Below are positions 35,690-49,100 of a DNA stretch of 64,000 bases, piece by piece. Each line of letters begins with the position of its first letter. Position 1 is the stretch's first letter. The position numbers were made by a program, and so were the translations under genes. The notes under the pieces are model-generated. The model had not been told where the DNA came from and did no database searches. It worked only from the letters and a program-made list of their open reading frames with translations. The DNA comes from Nematostella vectensis (taxonomy: Eukaryota; Cnidaria; Anthozoa; Actiniaria; Edwardsiidae). The DNA is taken from NCBI RefSeq assembly GCF_932526225.1, contig NC_064040.1, positions 1,364,001 to 1,428,000 of the forward strand, read 5' to 3'.

Positions 35690-38600
35690 CTATTTAGCTT
35701 CGTCTTCAAGCTTGAAACCCTCTGTGTTCAACTTGGCCTTGTAAGTATCATATGCTTTTTTCCTTGCAAAATACTTCACCTACAAACGACAAAAAAAAAG
35801 GTCTCAGCAAGGTACACAGACAAACAGATTGAGTTGGATGAACAGACAGGTCTTGTGAAAACCAAGATGAATACTTCACAAAATCCTGTCTGCCACAATG
35901 TTGTGAAACTTATTTCTCTTTTAAGGTTGGTGGCCCCTAATTGGGGGGTGTTTTTATTTTCCCAAAATCATATGGGCCTTGTAGAACTACCCAGCTGCCG
36001 CAAAAGTTGTGTGAAAACATAGGGGTCACCGTGCATAACACCCCTCCTGATGAAACACACCCCATGAAACACCCCTCCTGATAAAACACACCCCATGAAA
36101 CACCCCACCTGATAAAACACACCCCTCCTGATAAAACACACCCCTCCTGATAAAACACACCCCATGAAACACCCCTCCTGATAAAACACTCCATGAAACA
36201 CCCCTCCTGATAAAACACACCCCATGAAACACCCCTCCTGATAAAACACACCCCATGAAACACCCCTCCTGATAAAACACACTCCATGAAACACCCCTCC
36301 TGATAAAACACACCCCATGACACACCCCTCCTGATAAAACACACCCCATGAAACACCCCTCCTGATAAAACACACCCCATGAAACACCCCTCCTGATAAA
36401 ACACACCCCATGAAACACCCCTCCTGATAAAACACACCCCATGAAACACCCCTCCTGATAAAACACACCCCATGAAACACCCCTCCTGATAAAACACTCC
36501 ATGAAACACCCCTTCTGATAAAACACACCCCATGAAACACCCCTCCTGATAAAACACACCCCATGACACACCCCTCCTGATAAAACACACCCCATGAAAC
36601 ACCCCTCCTGATAAAACACTCCATGAAACACCCCTCCTGATAAAACACACCCCATGAAACACCCCTCCTGATAAAACACACCCCATGAAACACCCCTCCT
36701 GATAAAACACACCCCTCCTGATAAAACACACCCCTCCTGATAAAACACACCCCATGAAACACCCATCCTGATGAAACACACTCCATGAAACACCCCTCCT
36801 GATAAAAGACTCTCCATGTAACACCCCTCCTGATGAAACACACCTCATGAAACACCCCTCCTGATAAAACACACCCCATGAAACACCCCTCCTGATAAAA
36901 CACACCCCATGAAACACCCCTCCTGATAAAACACACTCCATTAAACACCCCTCCTGATGAAACACACTCCATCAAACACCCCTCCTGATGAAACACTCCA
37001 TGAAACATCCCTCCTGATAAATCACACCCCATGAAACACCCCTCCTGATAAAACACACTCCATTAAACACCCCTCCTGATGAAACACACTCCATTAAACA
37101 CCCCTCCTGATGAAACACTCCATGAAACATCCCTCCTGATAAATCACACCCCATGAAACACCCCTGATAAATCACACCCCATGAAACACCCCTCCTGATA
37201 AAACACTCCATGAAACATCCCTCCTGATGAAACACACCCCATCAAACACCCCTCCTGATAAAACACTCCATGAAACATCCCTCCTGATGAAACACACCCC
37301 ATGAAACACCCCTGCTGATGAAACCCACCCCCATGAAACACCCCTCCTGATGAAACACTCCATGAAACATCCCTCCAGATAAAACCCACCACCATGAAAC
37401 ACCCCTCCTGGTAAAACACACCCCATGAAACACCCATCCTGATAAAACACACTCCATGAAACACCCCTCTTGATAAAAGACTCTCCATGTAACACCCCTG
37501 CTGATGAAACACTCCATGAAACACCCCTGCTGATGAAACACACCTCATGAAACACCCCTCCTGATAAAACACACCATGAAACATCCCTCCTAATAAAACA
37601 CACCCCATGAAACACCCCTCCTAATAAAACACACCCCATGAAACACCCCTGCTGATGAAACACACTCCATGAAACACCCCTCTTGATAAAAGACTCCATG
37701 TAACACCCCTCCTGATGAAACACACCTCATGAAACACCCCTCCTAATAAAACACACTCCATGAAACACCCCTCCTAATAAAACACACCCCATGAAACACC
37801 CCTGCTGATGAAACACACTTCATGAAACACCCCTCCTGATGAAACACACTCCATGAAACACCCCTGCTGATGAAACACACCTCATGAAACACCCCTCCTA
37901 ATAAAACACACCCCATGAAACACCCCTCCTGATAAAACACACCCCATGAAACACCCCTGCTGATGAAACACACTCCATGAAACTCCCCTCCTGATAAATC
38001 ACACCCCATTAAACACCCCTGATAAATCACACCCCATGAAACACCCCTGATAAAACACACCCCATGAAACACCCCTCCTGATGAAACACACCCCATGAAA
38101 CACCCATCCTGATAAAACACACTCCATGAAACACCCCTCTTGATAAAAGACTCTCCATGTAACACCCCTCCTGATGAAACACACCTCATGAAACACCCCT
38201 CCTGATAAAACACACCCCATGAAACACCCCTCCTAATAAAACACACCCCATGAAACACCCCTGCTGATGAAACACACTCCATGAAACACCCCTCCTGATG
38301 AAACACACTCCATGAAACACCCCTCCTGATGAAACACACCCCATGAAACACCCCTGCTGATGAAACACACCTCATGAAACACCCCTCCTGATAAAACACT
38401 CCATGAAACATCCCTCCTAATAAAACACACCCCATGAAACACCCCTCCTAATAAAACACACCCCATGAAACACCCCTGCTGATAAAACACACTCCATGAA
38501 ACACCTCCTTGATAAAAGACTCTCCATGTAACACCCCTCCTGATGAAACACACCTCATGAAACACCCCTCCTAATAAAACACACTCCATGAAACACCCCT

Positions 38601-41600
38601 CCTAATAAAACACACCCCATGAAACACCCCTGCTGATGAAACACACTCCATGAAACACCCCTCCTGATGAAACACACTCCATGAAACACCCCTGCTGATG
38701 AAACACACCTCATGAAACACCCCTCCTAATAAAACACACCCCATGAAACACCCCTCCTAATAAAACACACCCCATGAAACACCCCTGCTGATGAAACAAA
38801 GCCCATGAAACACCCCTCCTGATAAAACACACCCCATGAAACACCCCTCCTGATAAAACACACCCCATGAAACACCCCTCCTGATAAAACACTTCATGAA
38901 ACACCCCTCCTGATGAAACACACTCCATGAAACACCCCTGCTGATGAAACACCCCTCCTAATAAAACACACTCCATGAAACACCCCTCCTGATGAAACAC
39001 ACTCCATGAAACACCCCTGCTGATGAAACAAAGCCCATGAAACACCCCTCCTGATAAAACACACCCCATGAAACACCCCTGCTGATGAAACACACCCCAT
39101 GAAACACCCCTGCTGATGAAACACTCCATGAAACATCCCTCCTGATAAATCACACCCCATTAAACACCCCTGATAAATCACACCCCATGAAACACCCCTG
39201 ATAAAACACACCCCATGAAACACCCCTCCTGATGAAACACACCCCATGAAACACCCATCCTGATAAAACACACTCCATGAAACACCCCTCTTGATAAAAG
39301 ACTCTCCATGTAACACCCCTCCTGATGAAACACACCTCATGAAACACCCCTCCTGATAAAACACACCCCATGAAACACCCCTCCTAATAAAACACACCCC
39401 ATGAAACACCCCTGCTGATGAAACACACTCCATGAAACACCCCTCCTGATGAAACACACTCCATGAAACACCCCTGCTGATGAAACACACCCCATGTAAC
39501 ACCCCTCCTGATGAAACACACCTCATGAAACACCCCTCCTGATGAAACACACTCCATGAAACACCCCTCCTGATGAAACACACTCCATGAAACACCCCTG
39601 CTGATGAAACACACCTCATGAAACACCCCTCCTAATAAAACACTCCATGAAACACCCCTGCTGATGAAACACTCCATGAAACACCCCTCCTGATGAGACA
39701 CACTCCATGAAACACCCCTGCTGATGAAACACACCTCATGAAACACACCTCCTAATAAAACACACTCCATGAAACACCCCTCCTGATGAAACACACTCCA
39801 TGAAACACCCCTGCTGATGAAACAAAGCCCATGAAACACCCCTCCTGATAAAACACACCCCATGAAACACCCCTGCTGATGAAACACACCCCATGAAACA
39901 CCCCTGCTGATGAAACACTCCATGAAACATCCCTCCTGATAAATCACACCCCATTAAACACCCCTGATAAATCACACCCCATGAAACACCCCTGATAAAA
40001 CACACCCCATGAAACACCCCTCCTGATGAAACACACCCCATGAAACACCCATCCTGATAAAACACACTCCATGAAACACCCCTGCTGATGAAACACTCCA
40101 TGAAACACCCCTCCTGATGAAACACTCCATGAAACATCCCTCCTGATAAATCACACCCCATGAAACACCCCTCCTGATAAAACACCCCTCCTGATAAAAC
40201 ACCCCTCCTGATGAAACACCCCTCCTGATAAAACACCCCTCCTGATGAAACACCCCTCCTAATAAAACACACTCCATGAAACACCCCTCCTGATGAAACA
40301 CACTCCATGAAACACCCCTGCTGATGAAACAAAGCCCATGAAACACCCCTCCTGATAAAACACACCCCATGAAACACCCCTGCTGATGAAACACACCCCA
40401 TGAAACACCCCTGCTGATGAAACACTCCATGAAACATCCCTCCTGATAAATCACACCCCATTAAACACCCCTGATAAATCACACCCCATGAAACACCCCT
40501 GATAAAACACACCCCATGAAACACCCCTCCTGATGAAACACACCCCATGAAACACCCATCCTGATAAAACACACTCCATGAAACACCCCTCTTGATAAAA
40601 GACTCTCCATGTAACACCCCTCCTGATGAAACACACCTCATGAAACACCCCTCCTGATAAAACACACCCCATGAAACACCCCTCCTAATAAAACACACCC
40701 CATGAAACACCCCTGCTGATGAAACACACTCCATGAAACACCCCTCCTGATGAAACACACTCCATGAAACACCCCTGCTGATGAAACACACCTCATGAAA
40801 CACCCCTCCTGATAAAACACTCCATGAAACATCCCTCCTAATAAAACACACCCCATGAAACACCCCTCCTAATAAAACACACCCCATGAAACACACCTGC
40901 TGATAAAACACACTCCATGAAACACCCCTCTTGATAAAAGACTCTCCATGTAACACCCCTCCTGATGAAACACACCCCATGAAACACCCCTCCTGATAAA
41001 ACACACTCCATGAAACACCCCTCCTAATAAAACACACCCCATGAAACACCCCTGCTGATGAAACACACTCCATGAAACACCCCTCCTGATGAAACACACT
41101 CCATGAAACACCCCTGCTGATGAAACACACCTCATGAAACACCCCTCCTAATAAAACACTCCATGAAACACCCCTGCTGATGAAACACTCCATGAAACAC
41201 CCCTCCTGATGAAACACTCCATGAAACATCCCTCCTGATAAATCACACCCCATGAAACACCCCTCCTGATAAAACACACCCCATGAAACACCCCTCCTGA
41301 TAAAACACACCCCATGAAACACCCCTGCTGATGAAACACACCCCATGAAACACCCCTGCTGATGAAACACTCCATGAAACATCCCTCCTGATAAATCACA
41401 CCCCATTAAACACCCCTGATAAATCACACCCCATGAAACACCCCTGATAAAACACACCCCATGAAACACCCCTCCTGATGAAACACACCCCATGAAACAC
41501 CCCTCCTGATGAAACACACTCCCTGTAAAAAAAACCCCTCTTGATGAAACACACCCCATGAAACACCCCTCCTGATGAAACACACCCCATGAAACACCCC

Positions 41601-44600
41601 TCCTGATGAAACACACTCCCTGTAAAAAAAACCCCTCTTGATGAAACACACCTCATGAAACACCCCTGCTGATGAAACACTCCATGAAACACCCCTCCTG
41701 ATGAAACACACTCCATGAAACACCCCTGCTGATGAAACACACCTCATGAAACACCCCTCCTAATAAAACACACTCCATGAAACACCCCTCCTGATGAAAC
41801 ACACTCCATGAAACACCCCTGCTGATGAAACAAAGCCCATGAAACACCCCTCCTGATAAAACACACCCCATGAAACACCCCTGCTGATGAAACACACCCC
41901 ATGAAACACCCCTGCTGATGAAACACTCCATGAAACATCCCTCCTGATAAATCACACCCCATTAAACACCCCTGATAAATCACACCCCATGAAACACCCC
42001 TGATAAAACACACCCCATGAAACACCCCTCCTGATGAAACACACCCCATGAAACACCCATCCTGATAAAACACACTCCATGAAACACCCCTCTTGATAAA
42101 AGACTCTCCATGTAACACCCCTCCTGATGAAACACACTCCATGAAACACCCCTCCTGATGAAACACACCTCATGAAACACCCCTCCTGATAAAACACACC
42201 CCATGAAACACCCCTCCTAATAAAACACACCCCATGAAACACCCCTGCTGATGAAACACACTCCATGAAACACCCCTCCTGATGAAACACACTCCATGAA
42301 ACACCCCTGCTGATGAAACACACCTCATGAAACACCCCTCCTGATAAAACACACTCCATGAAACACCCCTCCTAATAAAACACACCCCATGAAACACCCC
42401 TGCTGATGAAACACACTCCATGAAACACCCCTCTTGATAAAAGACTCTCCATGTAACACCCCTGCTGATGAAACACACTCCATGAAACACCCCTCCTGAT
42501 GAAACACACCTCATGAAACACCCCTCCTGATAAAACACACCCCATGAAACACCCCTCCTAATAAAACACACCCCATGAAACACCCCTGCTGATGAAACAC
42601 ACTCCATGAAACACCCCTCCTGATGAAACACACTCCATGAAACACCCCTGCTGATGAAACACACCTCATGAAACACCCCTCCTGATAAAACACTCCATGA
42701 AACATCCCTCCTAATAAAACACACCCCATGAAACACCCCTCCTAATAAAACACACCCCATGAAACACCCCTGCTGATAAAACACACTCCATGAAACACCC
42801 CTCTTGATAAAAGACTCTCCATGTAACACCCCTCCTGATGAAACACACCTCATGAAACACCCCTCCTAATAAAACACACTCCATGAAACACCCCTCCTAA
42901 TAAAACACACCCCATGAAACACCCCTGCTGATGAAACACACTCCATGAAACACCCCTCCTGATGAAACACACTCCATGAAACACCCCTGCTGATGAAACA
43001 CACCTCATAAAACACCCCTCCTAATAAAACACACCCCATGAAACACCCCTCCTAATAAAACACACTCCATGAAACACCCCTGCTGATGAAACACTCCATG
43101 AAACACCCCTCCTGATGAAACACTCCATGAAACATCCCTCCTGATAAATCACACCCCATGAAACACCCCTCCTGATAAAACACCCCTCCTGATAAAACAC
43201 CCCTCCTGATGAAACACCCCTCCTGATAAAACACCCCTCCTGATGAAACACCCCTCCTAATAAAACACACTCCATGAAACACCCCTCCTGATAAAACACA
43301 CCCCATGAAACACCCCTCCTGATAAAACACACCCCATGAAACACCCCTCCTGATAAAACACACCCCATTAAACACCCCTGCTGATGAAACACACCCCATG
43401 AAACACCCCTGCTGATGAAACACTCCATGAAACATCCCTCCTGATAAATCACACCCCATTAAACACCCCTGATAAATCACACCCCATGAAACACCCCTGA
43501 TAAAACACACCCCATGAAACACCCCTCCTGATGAAACACACCCCATGAAACACCCCTCCTGATGAAACACACTCCCTGTAAAAAAAACCCCTCTTGATGA
43601 AACACACCTCATGAAACACCCCTCCTGATGAAACACACTCCCCGTAAAAAAAACACTCCTTGAAACACACCCAATGAAACACCACTCCTGATGAAACACA
43701 CCCCTCCATATGAAACATCCCATGAAACATCCCTCCTGATGAAACAAAGCCCATGAAACACCCCTCGTTATGAAACACACCCCTCCTGATGAAACACACT
43801 CCATGAAACACCCCTCCTGATAAAACACTCCATGAAACACCCCTCCTGATAATACACACCCCATGACACACCCCTCCTGATGAAACACACCGCATGAAAC
43901 ACCTCTCCTGATAAAACACACCCCATGAAAAACCCCTCCTGATAAAACACACCCCATAAAACACCCTTCCTGATGAAACACAGCAAATGAAACACCCCTC
44001 CTGATGAAACACACCCCATTAAACACTCCCCCTTTCCTAAAACAACCTCCCTTAAAAAGGGTAAGGGGTGGAGGCCTGCTATCCAGATATCCAATTTTAA
44101 CCTGTATTACCATTGCTGACTCCATTGTTCCCTAGCCTGCTAGCCAGCTCTCATTTGGGGTTATTGGGAAATGTTTTGTTTTCGGATATTGGGATTTCTG
44201 AGGCATGTGTAAAGGTACGAGAAAGCAAAGAAATAAGAGTCTGTGATGAGACCCCTCTTTTTTAATCCTCTGCGTTCACCAATGAACGCAGCACTGTTAT
44301 TGGCTAAATTTGATATTTCTGTCATTTAAGCATCTGAACGTACCAAATCCTGTCCCAAACATTTAGACGAGAACTTCGATGTAGCGCAAAGCAACAAAGA
44401 CCTTTTTCAAGCTTCACACGACTTGAAAGGCAAATGCAACCCTGAATTCAAAGCAGCTGCAATCAGTAAAAAGTCCTGCAATATTTGTATTTTCCTAGTA
44501 CACAAATTAGACACTCAGCTTGAGTTGTTCCACAAGGATTTGTGACTTTCTCCACGGGGGAAAGGAGCAAAAACATAAAAATATACCCTTGTTTCGTACT

Positions 44601-45649
44601 TTAAATTTAGGTTCGCATTCATAAATCCTGTGGAAATTGTCATAACAGGCCTCTGGGGTTGCCATCTACAAAGTGAAATTCGAGCACTGTAGTGTAAGCT
44701 TGGGCTATGATGATCTAACTGTCAAACTCTTGTTTACTTTCGACCAATTGTCATTGGCTAGATTCTGGTAGCTCACACCTCATGGAGGTCAAAGTGCAGC
44801 CAGAAATGAAGTGGGTTGATATTGGAAAATGGGGATTTTATTACTGGCTCTCATTTTTGTGCACACTCTCCCCGATGAGAGGGGAGAGGGCCTTTTCATG
44901 TGCCACAGAATTCCTAACATTCATAAACAAAACATTTCCAAAAACCGTAAATGAGAGCAGGGTAGCAGGCTAATTGTTCCCTGCAACTATGATCCATTCA
45001 GATATTTATGATTCCATGAGTTGACCCACGAGGCAGGGCAGCTCTAACCACCCAATAAGGATTGTGATTCTATATTATTGTGAATATTATTATTAGTTTG
45101 CTTACCCACGAGGCAGGGCAGCTCTAGCCACCCTATAAGGATTGCTATTCTATATTAATGTGAATATAATTATTAGTTTGCTTACCCACAAGGCAGGGCA
45201 GCTCTAACCACTCTATAAGGATTGTGATTCTATATTATTGTGAACATTATTATTAGTTTGCTTACCCACGAGGCAGGGAAGCTCTAACCACCCAATAAGG
45301 ATTGTGGTTCTATATTATTGTGAATATTATTATTAGTTTGCTTACCCACGAGGCAGGGCAGCTCTAACCACCCAATAAGGATTGTGATTCTATATTATTG
45401 TGAATATTATTATTAGTTTGCTTACCCACGAGGCAGGGCAGCTCTAGCCACCCAATAAGGATTGTGATTCTATATTATTGTGAATATTATTATTAGTTTG
45501 CTTACCCACGAGGCAGGGCAGCTCTTGTCGTAGAGCGCCTTCGCTTCCTTGCACAAGGCCGACTCACTGCCGTTCTCATCGACACATTTAAAATACGCAT
45601 CCCGTGTTTGATGACACTTTCTCCTCTCCTCTGTTGTTGGAGCGGGCAT
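35690..45649 (-). CDS. COA6: Cytochrome c oxidase assembly factor 6
   Basis: Intermembrane-space copper chaperone-like factor for the COX2 copper site. Exon 1 is 45649-45506 (MPAPTTEERRKCHQTRDAYF ... CPASW) and exon 2 is 35779-35690 (VKYFARKKAYDTYKAKLN ... stop). They join in phase 0 to 77 aa. The twin motif CX9C (Cys12, Cys22) and CX10C (Cys33, Cys44) is complete, and W48-V-K-Y-F matches the family's W-[IV]-K-[YH]-F. The start is the family-consistent ATG at 45649; an in-frame upstream ATG at 45715 would add 22 residues and could serve as a longer form. Exon 2 was found by reading the minus strand past the satellite. The intron is 9.7 kb for a 231 nt coding sequence. Head-to-head with CCDC61. 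Confidence 0.9.
36020..44035. repeat. 8 kb satellite of 31 bp units in the COA6 intron
   Basis: The unit is ACACCCCTCCTGATAAAACA plus CACCCCATGAA, with variants CTGCTGATG, CTCCTAATA and CACTCCATG, about 260 copies. Because 31 is not a multiple of three and the unit has no minus-strand stop, all three minus frames are open for hundreds of codons (cycling FHGVCFIRRGVSWGVFYQEG). Blocks of several hundred bases recur as higher-order repeats: an ATTAAACACCCCTGATAAAT junction returns near 38010, 39165, 39955, 40465, 41405, 41965 and 43460. A variant with CCCTGTAAAAAAAACCCC appears at 41520, 41610, 43570 and 43640. Confidence 0.95.
44133..44972. mobile_element. 840 bp element with long inverted ends and 9 bp target duplication
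   Basis: The left end TAGCCTGCTAGCCAGCTCTC and about 75 further bases are mirrored at the right end (revcomp TAGCCTGCTACCCTGCTCTC, then ATTT, GGTTT, GAAATGTTTTGTTT). Perfect flanking ATTGTTCCC occurs at 44124-44132 and 44973-44981. No transposase. A 9 bp duplication with long inverted ends suggests a Mutator-like MITE. Confidence 0.82.
44995..45520. repeat. 80 bp array copying the COA6 exon 1 end and donor
   Basis: Seven units of 80 bp. On the minus strand each contains AGAGCTGCCCTGCCTCGTGG followed by GTAAGCAAACTAATAATAAT. The first twenty bases mirror the exon 1 end (SCPASW region) and the rest is the donor and intron start, so six decoy donors follow the real one at 45505. Confidence 0.9.
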
Positions 45650-46101
45650 CTTGATCCTCTCTTTTATCGCGGCCTCTATTTGACTCAAGTTTCGCAAGTT
45701 TTTTGTTAGCTCCAAGTTTCCTGCATTAGTCCGGGAGCCATTTTGTTATATAATCAGCACAGCGACCAGGCCTGGCTGAGCGGCCGTGCGTTCACAAGCG
45801 AAATGCATTGTGGAACTGCAATGGCCGTTACTGCGCGCTAAATACAAACTTGAGTCTTCGAAAAGAAACAAACATCTGCTGAATTTTGTTGAACTTAAAA
45901 GCATTAAAACCAAGAGACTTTCTACCGCTTAAGCATGGCTTCTTCGGGTTAATATAACCAATGGAAATGAAGATCGGCGGATTCTCAAAGAAAATAATCC
46001 GAGGAAGGAATTTAAGACTTTGTGTGAGATTTGTATGGATTCTGTGTGAATAACTTAACCTAACTAATACTTACCTACGGATTTAAAAGACATTATACAT
46101 A
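45650..46101. promoter_or_regulatory. Probable bidirectional promoter COA6 / CCDC61
   Basis: 452 bp between divergent start codons. GC-rich and CpG-containing near COA6 (GCGCGCTAAATAC, CGGCCGTGCG), with no TATA box seen. Inferred from geometry. Confidence 0.5.
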
Positions 46102-49100
46102 ATGGCACAGCGATTTGAGGAACCCACACAGACCACTACTACACGGCATGTATTACGAGGAATAGAATACGTGCTAGCCCTTACGATCAATAAAGAGGAG
46201 AACATTTTTACTTTGGAGGTTGAAGACAGGTTAACAGCCGATCGATGGACGGGACAATTCGATACAAAATGTAAGAGAATTTTACAAAGAGCAGGGAGGG
46301 GCACTGTTTTAATAATGATAAGGTTTTAATTGCCGTCTTTACTGTTAATTTGGATAAGCCCATAAAATTGTTTTTGGTATGGTTTCTTTCAGATATAGAG
46401 GATAACATAACATTGTTTTTGGTTTCTTTCAGATATAGAGGATCTAACTCACAAGACAGGGAATTTTAAACAGTTTATGGTGTTTGTGAACATGTTGGAA
46501 TCAGCGCTAAACAAGGTAACATCTCTCGCACCTTATAAGGGTGAAGGGCTGGCCGAATAGCTGAATAAATTTAGCTCAAGCCAGAGAGTCCAAGTTATAT
46601 AACCTTGTCTCTGAAGGAATTGTGAATCCCCCACCTTCGAACATAATATTACTCTTAGGGATTCATTCACATTGTACATCTACTTGATAGAGAAGACATA
46701 TCCGTAATCCATGTTAACCTTGTTTTACAATGCCTAGTTATCATTTAATAAATAATTGACAAAATACACCTATTATAGAACTCACAGTGACCTATTGTCA
46801 TTTACAGAATAGTTCTGCGCTGTCCCTAGACCTCCTGACCTACAGTGACTTAGAAGTATTGCGCAATCAGAGAGCGCATCGACCAGGGTCTGGGACTCAG
46901 CATATACCCCCTGCCCAGCCAAGCAGTCTGCACACAAAACGATATCTCATTATGACCTACTCTGTGGAGTTTGATAGGTAGCATTACATCATATCATATT
47001 TTATATCCCAGTGATAAATTTTCACGCGCGCTCATTGGTCAATACGGGTCACATGCACATTTTCACAGGACAAATATCAGTCGATAACGTCCAGCCAAAG
47101 TGATATCTGTCCTGTGAAGATTTTTGTGCAGTCAAAACTCACTTTTGCCTGCCCAAAAACTCCTCAAACAAGGATTTCAAAACGCTATGAAGAACGCTAT
47201 GAATGGCAAACATAACAGCGCGCGCTCGTGGCGTCATTCCAGTGCACGTCAGCGCACAGAAGACACTTTTCGCATTTTCAGTGTAGTAACTGGGATAATA
47301 AATAAACCCTTTCTTTGGCTCACTGTGATATCAGCGGATAATATCCACGAATGAGAAATGGTCCTCAAAATTTTGCCAACTGTTTATTTTTTGTACCATT
47401 TCTCATCCTTGGACATTATCCGCCAATATCCCAGCCGCATATATATTATTAAGTGCAGTTGTGGTCCATAGGTAGCATTATCAAAAGTATAGTAGTGTCA
47501 ATAGGTAACATTATATCATAAGTACAGTAGTGTAGATAAGTAAAGTATATGTAAAGTATTTATGCACATGTCTATAGATTATATGTAATGTCTCATGTCA
47601 AGTTGATAGGTAACATTATACTATATCAGTATCAATAGGTAACATTATATCATAAGTACAGTAGTGTAGATAAGTAAAGTATATGTAAAGTATTTATGTA
47701 CATGTCTATAGATTATATGTAATGTCTTATGTCAAGTTGATAGGTAACATTATACTATATCAGTATCAATAGGTAACATTATATCATAAGTACAGTAGTG
47801 TAGATAAGTAAAGTATATGTAAAGTAAATGTACATGTCTATAGATTATATGTAATGTCTCATGTCAAGTTGATAGGTAACATTATACTATATCAGTATCA
47901 ATAGGTAACATTATATCATAAGTACAGTAGTGTAGATAAGTGAAGTATATGTAAAGTATTTATGTACATGTCTATAGATTATATGTAATGTCTCATGTCA
48001 AGTTGATAGGTAACATTATACTATATCAGTGTCAATAGATAACATTATATCATAAGTACAGTAGTGTAGATAAGTAAAGTATATGTAAAGTATTTATGCA
48101 CATGTCTATAGATTATATGTAATGTCTCATGTCAAGTTGATAGGTAACATTATACTATATCAGTGTCAATAGGTAACATTATATCATAAGTACAGTAGTG
48201 TAGATAAGTGAAGTATATGTAAAGTATTTATGTACATGTCTATAGATTATATGTAATGCTTCATGTCAAGTTGATAGGTAACATTATACTATATCAGTGT
48301 CAATAGATAACATTATATCATAAGTACAGTAGTGTAGATAAGTAAAGTATATGTAAAGTATTTATGCACATGTCTATAGATTATATGTAATGTCTCATGT
48401 CAAGTTGATAGGTAACATTATACTATATCAGTGTCAATAGGTAACATTATATCATAAGTACAGTAGTGTAGATAAGTGAAGTATATGTAAAGTATTTATG
48501 TACATGTCTATAGATTATATGTAATGTCTTATGTCAAGTTAATAGGTAACATTAAATTATATCAGTGTCAATAGATAACATTATATCATAAGTACAGTAG
48601 TGTAGATAAGTAAAGTATATGTAAAGTAAATGTACATGTCTATAGATTATATGTAATGTCTTATGTCAAGTTGATAGGTAACATTATGCTATATCAGTGT
48701 CAATAGGTAATTTCATATCTTAAAGTGGCAAGCACACTGGTTTACTTCTGGTTACTTCGGAAGGGGCAAAAGAAATATTGAACCATTTCAATCTGTGCTA
48801 TTTAACAGGGCATGTGCTTCAAATTATTAGTCACATACTCAAAGAAACTCCCAAAACACACTACTCTATTTTTCATGTTTACCATTACAAATTACCAGAG
48901 ATTGTTACATAATCGACTGGAAGTAAACTGCTGCAATTGCTGCTTTAAGTTATGTAGTGTTGATAGGTAATATCATATTGTAATTCAAGTAGTGTTGATA
49001 GGTAATATCATATTGTAATTCAAGTAGTGTTGATAGGTAATATCATATTGTAATTCAAGTAGTGTTGATAGGTAATATCATATTGTAATTCAAGTAGTGT

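Noticed and set aside
36020-44035. CRISPR-like regular repeats
   Set aside because: No unique spacers: repeats are head to tail, and the context is eukaryotic introns.
35937-44125. Many overlapping minus-strand ORFs up to 637 codons (FHGVCFIRRGV type)
   Set aside because: 31 bp satellite open in every minus frame; low complexity, located in the COA6 intron.
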